From: Oligoflexus tunisiensis | Lineage (GTDB): Bacteria; Bdellovibrionota_B; Oligoflexia; Oligoflexales; Oligoflexaceae | Assembly (NCBI RefSeq): GCF_001748245.1 | Contig: NZ_BDFO01000001.1 | Span: 6,353,346 to 6,417,345, forward strand | DNA length: 64,000 nucleotides | Reading direction: 5' to 3' | Part shown: positions 45,401 through 52,645 of the stretch, one piece after another | Numbering within the stretch: position 1 is the first letter of the stretch | Layout: every line of letters starts with the position of its first letter | Position numbers and translations under genes: made by a program | The notes under the pieces: generated by a model | What the model was told of the DNA's origin: nothing | Databases searched by the model: none | The model's input: only the letters and a program-made list of their open reading frames with translations

Positions 45401-47047
45401 GAGATGCGATGCGAGTGACGTCACCATTTCCTCGCGAATCGCATCGATCGGAGGATTGGTGACCTGAGCAAAGAGCTGTTTGAAATAGTTGTAAAGGAGC
45501 GGGCGCTGCTGGGAGAGCACAGCGATAGGCGCATCATTGCCCATCGAACCCACGGGCTCCTTGCCTTCATTGGCCATCGGGGCAAGGATCATGCGCAGAT
45601 CCTCCTTGGTATAACCAAAGGCCAAAAGTTTTTGCTGCAACGCGGATTCATCTTCCGCTGGATAGGCCGCGAAGTTCGGAACGGGCAGCTCATAAAGATG
45701 CCGCCGGTGGGCCTGCAGCCATTTCCCATAAGGTTTTTGGCTGGCGAGGCTCTGCTTGATGGTATGATCCGGAACAATCGTACCCTGCTTCATGTCCACC
45801 AGGAACATGCGTCCGGGACTGAGGCGCCCCTTATGCACGATCTCTTCAGGACGCCGATCGAGTACGCCGGCCTCCGAGGCCATGATCACATAACCATCCA
45901 GCGTGACCCAGTAACGTCCAGGGCGCAGGCCGTTGCGATCCAGAATCGCGCCGATTCTGTGCCCATCGGCAAAGCCGATAAAGGCCGGTCCATCCCAGGG
46001 TTCCATCAAATAGGAATGGTATTCATAGTAATCCTTCAGCGCCTGCTCCATCTCCGTATGGGAGTCCCAGGGCTCGGGAATCAACATGGTGAGCACCTGC
46101 GGCAGAGGCCGCCCGGTATTCACCAGAAATTCAATGGTATTGTCGAGCATGGCGGAATCACTGAGACCCGGTGTGCAGATCGGTCCCATGGCCGCCAGAT
46201 CCGCTTCCAAACCGGCTTTTTTCAAGAGTTTGGAGCGGGCGTGCATCGCGTTGATATTCCCGCGCAGCGTGTTGATTTCACCGTTGTGACAGATGGTGCG
46301 GAAGGGTTGCGCGAGCGGCCACGAGGGCATCGTGTTGGTACTGAAGCGTTGATGCACCATGGCAAAGGCCGCGGTGAAACGTTCATCCTGCAGATCCAAA
46401 TAATAATGGGCCAGATCCTTGGCCAGGATCAGTCCTTTGTAACAGATGGTTTCTGTGGAAAGACTCACACAGTAAAAACGCAGCTGCTTGATGCCATAGC
46501 GGGCCCGGCCTTCCTCTTCGAGTTCCTTGCGCAGCATATAAAGGCGCCAGGTGAAAGGGGAGGCGGCCTTGGTGTTGGCATCGGTGAACACCCATTGGGT
46601 GATCGCCGGTTCATTGCCGGCGGCAATGGGTCCCAGGACACGATTGTCAACCGGCACGGCACGCTGGATCAGAGGCACAAGCTCCCATTTCGCGGTCAAG
46701 GCGTCCATCCGTCCCGCCCAGTGCTGCTGCTCATCCTGTTCCTTGGGCAGAAAAAAGAAACCCACCGCGTAAGCGCCAGGCGCAGGCAGGGCTTTTCCGG
46801 CCTCCCGAGCGATCGCTTGAAAGAGTTCATGGGGAATCTGGGTCAGAAGCCCTGCACCGTCACTGGTCAGATCATCAGCGGCACGACCTCCGCGGTGATC
46901 CATTCTTCGCAGGATTTCCAGGCCCTCAGTCACGATTTTGTGCGATTTATGACCTTTGATGCTGGCAATGAAACCGACGCCACAGGCATCACGTTGCACC
47001 ATGCGGGGATCGTCCAGCCAAGCCTGCTCAAACCTTTCCTGTGACAT
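42470..47047 (-). CDS. gltB: Glutamate synthase large subunit
   Basis: Enzyme of 1,525 residues that makes glutamate from glutamine and 2-oxoglutarate. The N-terminal amidotransferase nucleophile is the cysteine in RDACGVGFIA at about residue 21, so the first 20 residues should be removed. The central domain includes RFSTNTMPSWPLAQPFRTICHNGEIN, and the synthase domain has GEGGQLPGHKV and AGYEGGTGASPISSIKHAG. The 3Fe-4S cysteines are in CIMMRKCHLNTCPVGIAT. The C-terminal beta-helix carries repeated G-rich motifs. ATG 47047 follows GAGGTG at six bases. Expression is probably from the promoter at 47358-47387, which gives a leader of about 300 bases containing a small reading frame. Confidence 0.96.
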   Translation of the reverse strand: MSQERFEQAWLDDPRMVQRDACGVGFIASIKGHKSHKIVTEGLEILRRMDHRGGRAADDLTSDGAGLLTQIPHELFQAIAREAGKALPAPGAYAVGFFFLPKEQDEQQHWAGRMDALTAKWELVPLIQRAVPVDNRVLGPIAAGNEPAITQWVFTDANTKAASPFTWRLYMLRKELEEEGRARYGIKQLRFYCVSLSTETICYKGLILAKDLAHYYLDLQDERFTAAFAMVHQRFSTNTMPSWPLAQPFRTICHNGEINTLRGNINAMHARSKLLKKAGLEADLAAMGPICTPGLSDSAMLDNTIEFLVNTGRPLPQVLTMLIPEPWDSHTEMEQALKDYYEYHSYLMEPWDGPAFIGFADGHRIGAILDRNGLRPGRYWVTLDGYVIMASEAGVLDRRPEEIVHKGRLSPGRMFLVDMKQGTIVPDHTIKQSLASQKPYGKWLQAHRRHLYELPVPNFAAYPAEDESALQQKLLAFGYTKEDLRMILAPMANEGKEPVGSMGNDAPIAVLSQQRPLLYNYFKQLFAQVTNPPIDAIREEMVTSLASHLGGESNLIDETPEHCHMLRLKQPILSDLDLQRLEFHGDARLMARKISTLYEPAQETLEAAVARVQETVATAIAEGCSVIILSDREVDAQRAPIPALLATAAVHHDLIRRGLRMKASLVVESGEPREVHHFALLMGYGAAAVNPWLALAVIAQRAETHGFDPNKTAATLQGNFIKSLGDGLLKIMSKMGISTLQSYRGAQIFEALGLNQAFIDEYFTWTPTRIEGAGIADFDADTRFRHQKAYGPRTVFSALPQGGQYHWRRDGEAHLHHPAMIAGLQQATRINSREEFKKFCATLDAQSQQYLNIRGLLKFKKVQNPVPLDEVEPAASIVKRFATGAMSFGSISKETHETIAIAMNRIGARSNSGEGGEDADRFIPAANGDLRRSSIKQVASARFGVTSHYLINADELQIKIAQGAKPGEGGQLPGHKVDEEIARVRHSTPGITLISPPPHHDIYSIEDLAQLIFDLKNANRDARVSVKLVSEVGVGTVAAGVAKAKADVILIAGYEGGTGASPISSIKHAGLPWELGLAESHRTLVENQLRGRVVLQADGQMRTPRDLAIAALLGAEEWGIGTGALIVLGCIMMRKCHLNTCPVGIATQDPELRRKFHGQPEHLINYFFLLAEGLREIMAELGFRSVAEMVGRVDLLEKIADPRTDRIDLRAILDAPAAPMEAPRCNTTRQNHEMERTLDYRVLLSACEPALMQRHPVQLDLQVANTDRAVGTMLSSEISRQHGGYGLRDNSIYLNCKGSAGQSFMAFGAKGITAVLEGEVNDYCGKGLSGAKVVVVPPEESAIMAESNVICGNVTLYGATSGFLYIRGLAGERFAVRNSGAHAVVEGLGDHGCEYMTGGSVIVLGRVGRNFAAGMSGGYAFLYDADGASQKRINTEMVEVSPLQDEEDESFVHRQLQEHLRLTRSSVAAHILENWNQEKSRFLSIVPSAYRAFVRHQQRDHVQPSMRVVGGDNLRAILEEGAYHG

Positions 47048-47109
47048 AAGGCACCTCAATCTGTGAGCGAGTTAAGAATTAACGGATTGTGGAAGAACGC
47101 GGACGCATT

Positions 47110-47268
47110 CTATCCAGGGAGGGGTTTACTCAGTCGAACCATGGACTCGCGGAAAACGGCAGCAACATCCCAGTGAATTTGAGCGCAGTTCTGCAGGATC
47201 AGGCGCACCACGGACCAGCACGTCGACGCGAGGCGTTGAGCGTTATGGTTGGGTCCTGACCGCTGCAT
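47110..47268 (-). CDS. Candidate 52-residue leader peptide or small protein before gltB
   Basis: Small reading frame in the presumed gltB leader. ATG 47268 has GGAGT four bases upstream, and the frame ends at TAG 47110, 62 bases before the gltB start. The peptide has four glutamines, two tryptophans and an amphipathic centre (SVVRLILQNCAQIHWDVAAVF). The ribosome site lies inside a small hairpin (47273-47291). The strong start site is the main evidence; no homologue comes to mind. It could be a regulatory upstream frame or chance. Confidence 0.4.
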   Translation of the reverse strand: MQRSGPNHNAQRLASTCWSVVRLILQNCAQIHWDVAAVFRESMVRLSKPLPG

Positions 47269-47272
47269 CTTC

Positions 47273-47291
47273 ACTCCTCTTCGTGGGGAGT
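47273..47291 (-). promoter_or_regulatory. Hairpin covering the ribosome site of the small leader frame
   Basis: Plus-strand ACTCC (47273-47277) and GGAGT (47287-47291) pair across nine bases. On the minus-strand transcript the second arm is the GGAGT ribosome site of the small frame at 47268. A five-base-pair stem is weak but well placed. Confidence 0.35.
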
Positions 47292-47357
47292 TCCGTCCCT
47301 TGTGCGTTATTCAAGCGTTTGCGCATAAAACTTTATGTGGTGTCGTATTCGGCTCGG

Positions 47358-47387
47358 AGTATAACCACAGGAATATTGGGATCGCAA
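47358..47387 (-). promoter_or_regulatory. Predicted sigma70 promoter of gltBD
   Basis: On the minus strand TTGCGA (47387-47382) is followed after 18 bases by TATACT (47363-47358), with four and five matches to the consensus. Transcription from about 47350 would read through the small frame at 47268 and then gltB. Confidence 0.5.
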
Positions 47388-47859
47388 GACCATATTCGTC
47401 ACGTGTAATGTTCGCTCACAGTCTGGTCGGTTTCCCTTAATACTATAGGAAGTAAAGCGTCTTTGAAGGCTTCCAGGTATTCATGATTTATAAAACCGCC
47501 ATTTTTGACACGAAAAGGAAGCCCTCGGAAAGGCGCAAATGTTCGCTGATTTAAACGCGAATTTCATGCATTTATTTTTCATATAACCCAACTTTATTCA
47601 GCATTATGCGTATTTCGTTGGTAACTTTCCCGACCAGTTCGGCTCAAATTCTCGTAAGTTTACTACACGCCTGTGTGTTTCCCGGGTTCAAGTCCTTGGG
47701 ATGATTTGCTCCGAAACGCTCTGCTACGGGGCCTGCATAGCCGACCACGAGAAAGCGAAAATTCGGATGCTTAAAAAACTTCCCATTGGTAGGGAAATTT
47801 TTGTTAAAAAGTCACCGCAGTATGCAGAGCCCGCATGAGACTCGGATAGGAATCGCCAC
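47388..47859. other. AT-rich intergenic region
   Basis: No gene or RNA that I can recognise. The stretch is clearly richer in A and T than its surroundings, with several short T and A runs. It must hold the promoter of the exonuclease gene at 47860. Confidence 0.6.
47776..47802 (+). terminator. Terminator-like hairpin
   Basis: AAAcTTCCC pairs with GGGAAaTTT around a 7-base loop, followed by further T residues. It lies 58 bases upstream of the exonuclease gene, where no known plus-strand transcript ends, so it may be a leader attenuator or chance. Confidence 0.35.
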
Positions 47860-48741
47860 ATGACGTCACACTCCATCGCACATCACCAGCTTCTCAGACG
47901 CACGTTTGTCCATCTGAAAGGGGTCGGCCCGCGCTCCGAGCGACACCTTTGGAGAATCGGCATCACCGACTGGGAACAACTCCTGGATCGGGCGCCACAG
48001 TTATTCAAGGCCAAACGGCTGGATGATGTGCGGCACTCGTTGGAACTTTCCCTGGCGGCCTGGGAACGCGGTGACCTTTACTATTTTGATCGTGCTCTCC
48101 CGGGTCACGAACGCTGGCGTCTCATTCCCGGTGGCTTTTCCGATCTGGCCTACTTTGATATTGAAGCCACCAACGGCGGCATGCCTCCTGCGGCAGAATC
48201 AACAGCGATTGCCTTCTTTTTCCGCGGCGCGCTGCATCAGGAATATGAATACCATCGCAAACGTGATCTTTTGATTTGGATCCTGGATGAGGCCGCCCTG
48301 CTTTGCACCTATAACGGCGCGGCCTATGACCTGCCTTTCTTAAGCGCCGAATTCGGCCTGACCATGGAAAAGGCCCATATTGATCTCTGTCCCTGGCTCA
48401 GGCGTCAGGGTTTCAAGGGCGGACTCAAGGCCATTCAAAAAACCAGCAGCCATCTGCATCAAAGAAGTTCCATGGATCTCGACGGCTACGATGCCGTCCG
48501 GCTGTGGCGCCTCCATGAGGAAGCCGAGCCCGGCGCTCTTGAAACGCTGTTGACTTACAATGCTGAGGATGTGCTGATTCTTGAGCCGCTGCTGGTGGAC
48601 GCCTACAATCGTGAGGTGGACCTTCATCCGGAGCTTGATCTGCCCAAAATGAAAAGCACCCTGCTTCCCCCCTTGAGAACCCGCATCGACCCTCGCATTT
48701 ATCAGCTGCTGCGCACCCGTGAAACAGGACCTACGGCCTGA
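47860..48741 (+). CDS. YprB-like RNase H-fold exonuclease
   Basis: Protein of 293 residues with a DEDD-type RNase H fold of the YprB group. The acidic residues are visible: DIE in AYFDIEATNGG near residue 101, the Asp in CTYNGAAYDLPFL near 151, and the Asp in YNAEDVLIL near 233. A helix-hairpin-helix-like HLKGVGPRSERHLWRIGITDW sits at 18-38, suggesting DNA or RNA contact. The protein probably is a 3-prime exonuclease of unknown physiological role. ATG 47860 follows ATAGGA. It ends 15 bases before the convergent DUF4174 gene. Confidence 0.82.
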   Translation: MTSHSIAHHQLLRRTFVHLKGVGPRSERHLWRIGITDWEQLLDRAPQLFKAKRLDDVRHSLELSLAAWERGDLYYFDRALPGHERWRLIPGGFSDLAYFDIEATNGGMPPAAESTAIAFFFRGALHQEYEYHRKRDLLIWILDEAALLCTYNGAAYDLPFLSAEFGLTMEKAHIDLCPWLRRQGFKGGLKAIQKTSSHLHQRSSMDLDGYDAVRLWRLHEEAEPGALETLLTYNAEDVLILEPLLVDAYNREVDLHPELDLPKMKSTLLPPLRTRIDPRIYQLLRTRETGPTA

Positions 48742-48756
48742 CACCATGCGGTGTGT

Positions 48757-49110
48757 TCAGGCGTGCTCCATCGACAGCCGCGCGCGGACCGATTGCAGAC
48801 TCGGCACGCGATCGCCCCGCATGACCGCATTGCCCTCGCGATCGATCAGGGCAAAGCAAAATTCCTGCGGCTTGCAGTGAAAACGATCATGCAAAGGTCC
48901 GTTGGGATGATCTTCAGCCACCAGCACAAGGTCGTCCGCAGCCTTGAGATCAGCAAAATTCTGTTTGGCCTTTTGGAATTCCGGATGATTGCGATCGGTG
49001 GCCATAATTGCCAGCACGGCCTTGCGCCCCCGAAAGCGGTCAATATCGTGATGCACCACGAGCCATTCTGATATTCCGCGCCAGACAAGCGATGAAAGAA
49101 ACCCGCTCAT
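48757..49110 (-). CDS. DUF4174 family protein
   Basis: Protein of 117 residues; ATG 49110 with GGAGG upstream. The pattern of a strand (KAVLAIMATDRNHPEFQKAKQNF), a second strand (DLVLVAED) and then CFALIDREGNAVMRGDRVPSLQSVRARL matches DUF4174, a thioredoxin-like fold. The CxxC of thioredoxins is absent, leaving only one cysteine in HCKP and one in FCFAL. Function unknown. It is divergent from the acyl-CoA dehydrogenase, 145 bases away. Confidence 0.7.
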   Translation of the reverse strand: MSGFLSSLVWRGISEWLVVHHDIDRFRGRKAVLAIMATDRNHPEFQKAKQNFADLKAADDLVLVAEDHPNGPLHDRFHCKPQEFCFALIDREGNAVMRGDRVPSLQSVRARLSMEHA

Positions 49111-49255
49111 AAAGTCCTCCGGGCTGGGAGTGGCAGCTAAAAGGAAGGTCTGCATTTTCCAAGCCACATCCGAAAGGATGCCTAAAAAGCCTCAAGTCAT
49201 CCATCTTGGAATGAAGGATGCAGGACCAGGGTAGACCGAGGCGAAAGGAGCCGTC

Positions 49256-51184
49256 ATGAGAGGTGAACACCCGAAAGTTACACGTGTCGAAAGTTCCCGA
49301 CGTTCCACGGCCGAAGAGCAGTCGATGGCTGTGGCCGAGGCCAGCCGGGAAGAGGTATGGAAATCCAAGTCCTTTATAGGCTCGCTCTTTATGGGCGATT
49401 TCGATATGTCCCTGGCCTTTCCTTATCCCTTGCAGAATCCCGAGGATAAAGCCATCGGTGATGCCATCTGCCGCGAAGTCGATGCCTGGGCTCGCCATAA
49501 TATCGACGGCGCGGAAATCGATCGGGTTGGCAAAATACCGGAGCACGTTTATGCAGGTCTGCAGAAACTCGGGCTTTTTGCGATTAAAATACCCAAGCAA
49601 TATGGTGGTCTCGGCCTCTCGCAGACGAATTACATGCGAATTCTGGCGGTGGTTGGAAAATACTGCACTTCCACTGCTGTTCTGCTGTCGGCTCATCAGT
49701 CCATCGGTGTCCCGCAGCCTCTCAAGCTGTTCGGAACGGCCGAGCAAAAGCAGAAATATTTGCCGCGGATTGCCCGTGGCGAAATCACCGCGTTTGCGCT
49801 GACCGAAATGGATGTGGGTTCCGATCCGGCCAATGTGCAAACCTATGCGGAACTTTCCAGCGATGGGCAATACTGGATCCTGAATGGTGAAAAACTCTGG
49901 TGCACCAATGGAGTCATTGCGGACCTTTATGTGGTCATGGCGCGCACGCCGGATCGCGTGGAAAAAGGCCAGACGATCAAACAGGTGACGGCCTTTATCG
50001 TGGAAGGAAGCTGGGAAGGTGTGGAGGTTCTGCACCGCTGCGAATTCATGGGATTGAAGGGCATAGAGAACGGTCTGATTCGTTTCAATAACGTGAAAGT
50101 CCCGAAAGAGAATGTCGTCGGTGATGTGGGCCGCGGTTTGAAATTGGCCCTGGCCACACTCAATGACGGTCGTCTCAGCATTCCTGCCTTGTCCGCGGCC
50201 GCCGCCCATGAGCTGGCGAGCTTCAGCAACCTTTGGGGCAAGAGCCGCGTGCAGTGGGGACGGCCCGTGGGGCAGCATGAACCGGGCATGCAAAAACTCG
50301 CTTATCTGAACGGCGTCGCCTATGCGATGGACAGCCTGGCCGCCTACACCGCTCAGCTCTCCGATGCCGGCAGCGTCGATATTCGCATGGAAGCCGCGGC
50401 CGCCAAACTCTGGGCCACCGAGGAATTCTGGAAGGCCCTGGATATCGGCATTCAATTGCGCGGCGGGCGTGGTTATGAGACCGACCGTTCGCTGGAGCAG
50501 CGCGGCGAAGCATCCATCCCCATGGAACGCTGGATGCGGGACACCCGGGTCAATCGCATCCTCGAAGGTTCCACGGAGATCATGCATCTCTTCCTGGCCC
50601 GTGAGGCGGTGGATCCCCATTTTCAAAAAGCGGGAGCCCTGCTCCGCCGCTCGACATCGCAGGAGAAAAGGCAGGCCTTTCTCCGATGCGCGGCTTTCTA
50701 TCCCGTCTGGTATATGAAACTCTGGTTCGGATCGTTCCTATCCTTCTTCCGATCCTATCCTGGCTTTGAGCCGGAGCTCGCGCGTCACCTGCGCTGGATT
50801 GATCGCCACAGTAAACAGCTGGCCCGTACTCTTTTTCACCAGATGATGAAATATCGGGCGGCGATGGAATACAAGCAGCTCCTGCTGGGACGGGTCGTGG
50901 ATATCGGCATTGAACTCGCGGTGATGGCATTGGTCGCCAGTCGCGTCCAGGGAGAAATTTCCGAAGGACGGGATAGCAATCTTCCCAAGGCTCTTTACTG
51001 GCTGAGAAGCCGGCGCCTTTTCGTCAACAGGCTCTTCGATGAGATCCATCATAACGATGATCAACTTTGCAAGGATCTTGCAACCCGTATCCTGAAGGAG
51101 TCTCCGGGGCTGCCGCAGATAGCCAGGCCAGACCTCAAACCTTTGCCAAGGGTGTTCGGCAAGGAACTCACACAGTCTGTGTAG
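49256..51184 (+). CDS. Acyl-CoA dehydrogenase, long form
   Basis: FAD enzyme of 642 residues that oxidises acyl-CoA to the trans-2-enoyl-CoA in beta-oxidation. The N-terminal helical domain is at about 60-170, the middle FAD domain has FALTEMDVGSDPANV near 185, and the substrate domain has DGRLSIPALSAAAAHE and the RGGRGYETD motif. The catalytic base is likely the Glu in ILEGSTEIMHLF at about residue 440. A C-terminal extension of about 180 residues matches the long very-long-chain/ACAD9-type enzymes, which are membrane-associated. ATG 49256 follows AAAGGAG. A small membrane protein begins 15 bases after its stop, and the aceBA pair in this window would use its acetyl-CoA. Confidence 0.93.
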   Translation: MRGEHPKVTRVESSRRSTAEEQSMAVAEASREEVWKSKSFIGSLFMGDFDMSLAFPYPLQNPEDKAIGDAICREVDAWARHNIDGAEIDRVGKIPEHVYAGLQKLGLFAIKIPKQYGGLGLSQTNYMRILAVVGKYCTSTAVLLSAHQSIGVPQPLKLFGTAEQKQKYLPRIARGEITAFALTEMDVGSDPANVQTYAELSSDGQYWILNGEKLWCTNGVIADLYVVMARTPDRVEKGQTIKQVTAFIVEGSWEGVEVLHRCEFMGLKGIENGLIRFNNVKVPKENVVGDVGRGLKLALATLNDGRLSIPALSAAAAHELASFSNLWGKSRVQWGRPVGQHEPGMQKLAYLNGVAYAMDSLAAYTAQLSDAGSVDIRMEAAAAKLWATEEFWKALDIGIQLRGGRGYETDRSLEQRGEASIPMERWMRDTRVNRILEGSTEIMHLFLAREAVDPHFQKAGALLRRSTSQEKRQAFLRCAAFYPVWYMKLWFGSFLSFFRSYPGFEPELARHLRWIDRHSKQLARTLFHQMMKYRAAMEYKQLLLGRVVDIGIELAVMALVASRVQGEISEGRDSNLPKALYWLRSRRLFVNRLFDEIHHNDDQLCKDLATRILKESPGLPQIARPDLKPLPRVFGKELTQSV

Positions 51185-51199
51185 AAAAGGAGCATTGTC

Positions 51200-51490
51200 A
51201 TGCTTTGGGCTTTGATGATTATTGCCATGTTCGTCAGCATTCTGGTGGAGCTTGTCTGCTTTTTCGTCTTCAAGGTGAAAAATTTTGCGGTCATATTGGG
51301 CCTGCAGTTCCTTGCTTCACTCGGTGCCACCTATGCCACAGCCTATAGCTTTGTTGGAGTCACGGAGGGCATGAGCAATACGTTGATGGCCTGTATCGGC
51401 GTCAGCCTTGCGATTGTCGTGCTCTTTGCCGTGATACGTTACTACTTTGGATCCTGGTACAACCGGCGTCCAGGCCCTGGCATCAAATAA
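51200..51490 (+). CDS. Small membrane protein
   Basis: Protein of 96 residues with three predicted membrane helices (about 2-25, 28-50 and 58-82) and a short basic tail ending NRRPGPGIK. ATG 51200 follows AAAAGGAG. No family is recognised. It is 15 bases downstream of the acyl-CoA dehydrogenase and almost certainly in the same transcript, perhaps helping to hold that enzyme at the membrane. A terminator hairpin follows directly. Confidence 0.7.
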   Translation: MLWALMIIAMFVSILVELVCFFVFKVKNFAVILGLQFLASLGATYATAYSFVGVTEGMSNTLMACIGVSLAIVVLFAVIRYYFGSWYNRRPGPGIK

Positions 51491-51495
51491 GCAGG

Positions 51496-51519
51496 AATGC
51501 GGAGTCCAGGCTCCGCATT
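51496..51519 (+). terminator. Terminator between two convergent transcripts
   Basis: A 9-bp perfect stem AATGCGGAG / CTCCGCATT with a 6-base loop, followed by TCCTTT. It lies between the small membrane gene and the convergent small frame at 51524, so it may serve both strands. Confidence 0.65.
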
Positions 51520-51523
51520 TCCT

Positions 51524-51691
51524 TTAGGATATTCGATTGGGACGACCGTCCTCAAACTCTGCGTATTGTTCCGGCTGTCTTTTTGTATCAAATACTTCGG
51601 TATTATCCGGCGGCATCGCGCCGCTGGGAACTATACCCTGCCAGCCGAAACGCCTGAAGAGGGATTCCATCCAATGTGTCAAGCGATTCAT
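51524..51691 (-). CDS. Candidate 55-residue small protein
   Basis: Short frame with AAGGAG seven bases before ATG 51691 and a stop at 51524, just outside the terminator hairpin. The product is basic at its start (MNRLTHWMESLFRRFGWQG) and acidic at its end (DTKRQPEQYAEFEDGR), as in real small amphipathic proteins. The N-terminal helix could sit on a membrane. The strong ribosome site and position next to a terminator support it; no homologue is recalled. Confidence 0.5.
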   Translation of the reverse strand: MNRLTHWMESLFRRFGWQGIVPSGAMPPDNTEVFDTKRQPEQYAEFEDGRPNRIS

Positions 51692-51943
51692 GGTGTTCTC
51701 CTTCCTTGAACGTGCTCAGAATCCTGCAAAATCCTCTCCACTCTTCACTTTTCAACCCGCGCACAGGAATCTTTGTCGTCAGCTGGATACGTGCTGAAGC
51801 GCGGCGGCTACACGTCGAAAACGGAAACATTTTTGTGAAAAAATGGGCTGATGGGAGATCCACCGGATATATTTTAACGAGAAATGCCTTTAGAAAGGTG
51901 AGAAGCGTTGAAGGATAAATCCACCACTTTTGAGGAGACTATC

Positions 51944-52594
51944 ATGTCTGTTTTCAAAAAATTCTGCACAGGTCTTTTTGTGTCCCTTCTGAGTCTGACG
52001 GCTCAAGCCGCGCAGCCCACGGCACCCGCCGAACCCACTCAACCCGGTGGCGAACCGGAAGTTCAAACCCCTGATCAGGTTCCCTCCGAGACCCAGGTGG
52101 ACGTCTCGGACACCCGTGAAGTGATTCAAGTGCTTTACGTCAGCAATGCAAAAGAAATCCAAATCGCTGACCTGGTTTATGAAAGAAACCCGGATGAAGG
52201 TCTGCAGCGCTATGCGGATGAACTGGCCCGCGATCATGCCTGGATGAATAGAATGATCGAAACACTGGCCAACGTGAAGAGCATCAGCCTGGAGGAAGGC
52301 CAGTTTGAAGAAAGCGCTCAGCTCGTGGGAAGCATGATGGATCAGGAAGCCCAAAACCTGGCCCAGAAACCTCAGGAGGAATTCCGTTCAGCCTTCCTCG
52401 AAGCCATGATTATGGGCCACCAAAAAACTCTGGAACTCTATAGCCAGATCGAGGCAGGAAATAGCGACGACGCTTTGAAAGCCACCATCGCCATCTCCCG
52501 CCAGCTGGTGGAAAAACATCTGGCCGAAGCGCAAAGGCTTCAGGCGGAAGTGGAGCAACCTCAGCAACCCTCACCTGAACAGCCTATTGAATAA
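51944..52594 (+). CDS. DUF4142 exported protein
   Basis: Protein of 216 residues; ATG 51944 with GAGGAG upstream. The signal peptide ends AQAA, then a Pro/Glu/Thr-rich linker (about 25-55) and a DUF4142 four-helix domain: EVIQVLYVSNAKEIQIADLVYERNPDEGLQRYADELARDHAWMNRMI, a typical pattern of the family (ferritin-like fold, spore or stress proteins). The C-terminus is Gln/Pro-rich (EQPQQPSPEQPIE). Function unknown. The 3-prime end is duplicated just downstream. Confidence 0.8.
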   Translation: MSVFKKFCTGLFVSLLSLTAQAAQPTAPAEPTQPGGEPEVQTPDQVPSETQVDVSDTREVIQVLYVSNAKEIQIADLVYERNPDEGLQRYADELARDHAWMNRMIETLANVKSISLEEGQFEESAQLVGSMMDQEAQNLAQKPQEEFRSAFLEAMIMGHQKTLELYSQIEAGNSDDALKATIAISRQLVEKHLAEAQRLQAEVEQPQQPSPEQPIE

Positions 52595-52645
52595 CCGACG
52601 ACGTCTGATGGAAGCTGAGTTATCTCAGCAACCATCACCTGAACA
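52560..52645. repeat. 22-bp direct repeat at the 3-prime ends of two convergent genes
   Basis: The 22 bases at 52560-52581 recur at 52624-52645 with one difference. The first copy codes for the Pro/Gln tail of the DUF4142 protein on plus; the second copy, read on minus, codes for the last six residues (CSGDGC) and stop of the PQQ-propeller protein. A local duplication has therefore extended or rebuilt one of the two gene ends. Confidence 0.7.

Noticed and set aside
45632..47044. Open frame of about 470 codons on the plus strand
   Set aside because: Antisense to gltB, no domain, no ribosome site.
47681..47700. tRNA-like GGGTTCAAGTCC string
   Set aside because: It resembles a T-arm, but the flanking bases do not pair as a T-stem and no acceptor, D or anticodon arms are found around it.
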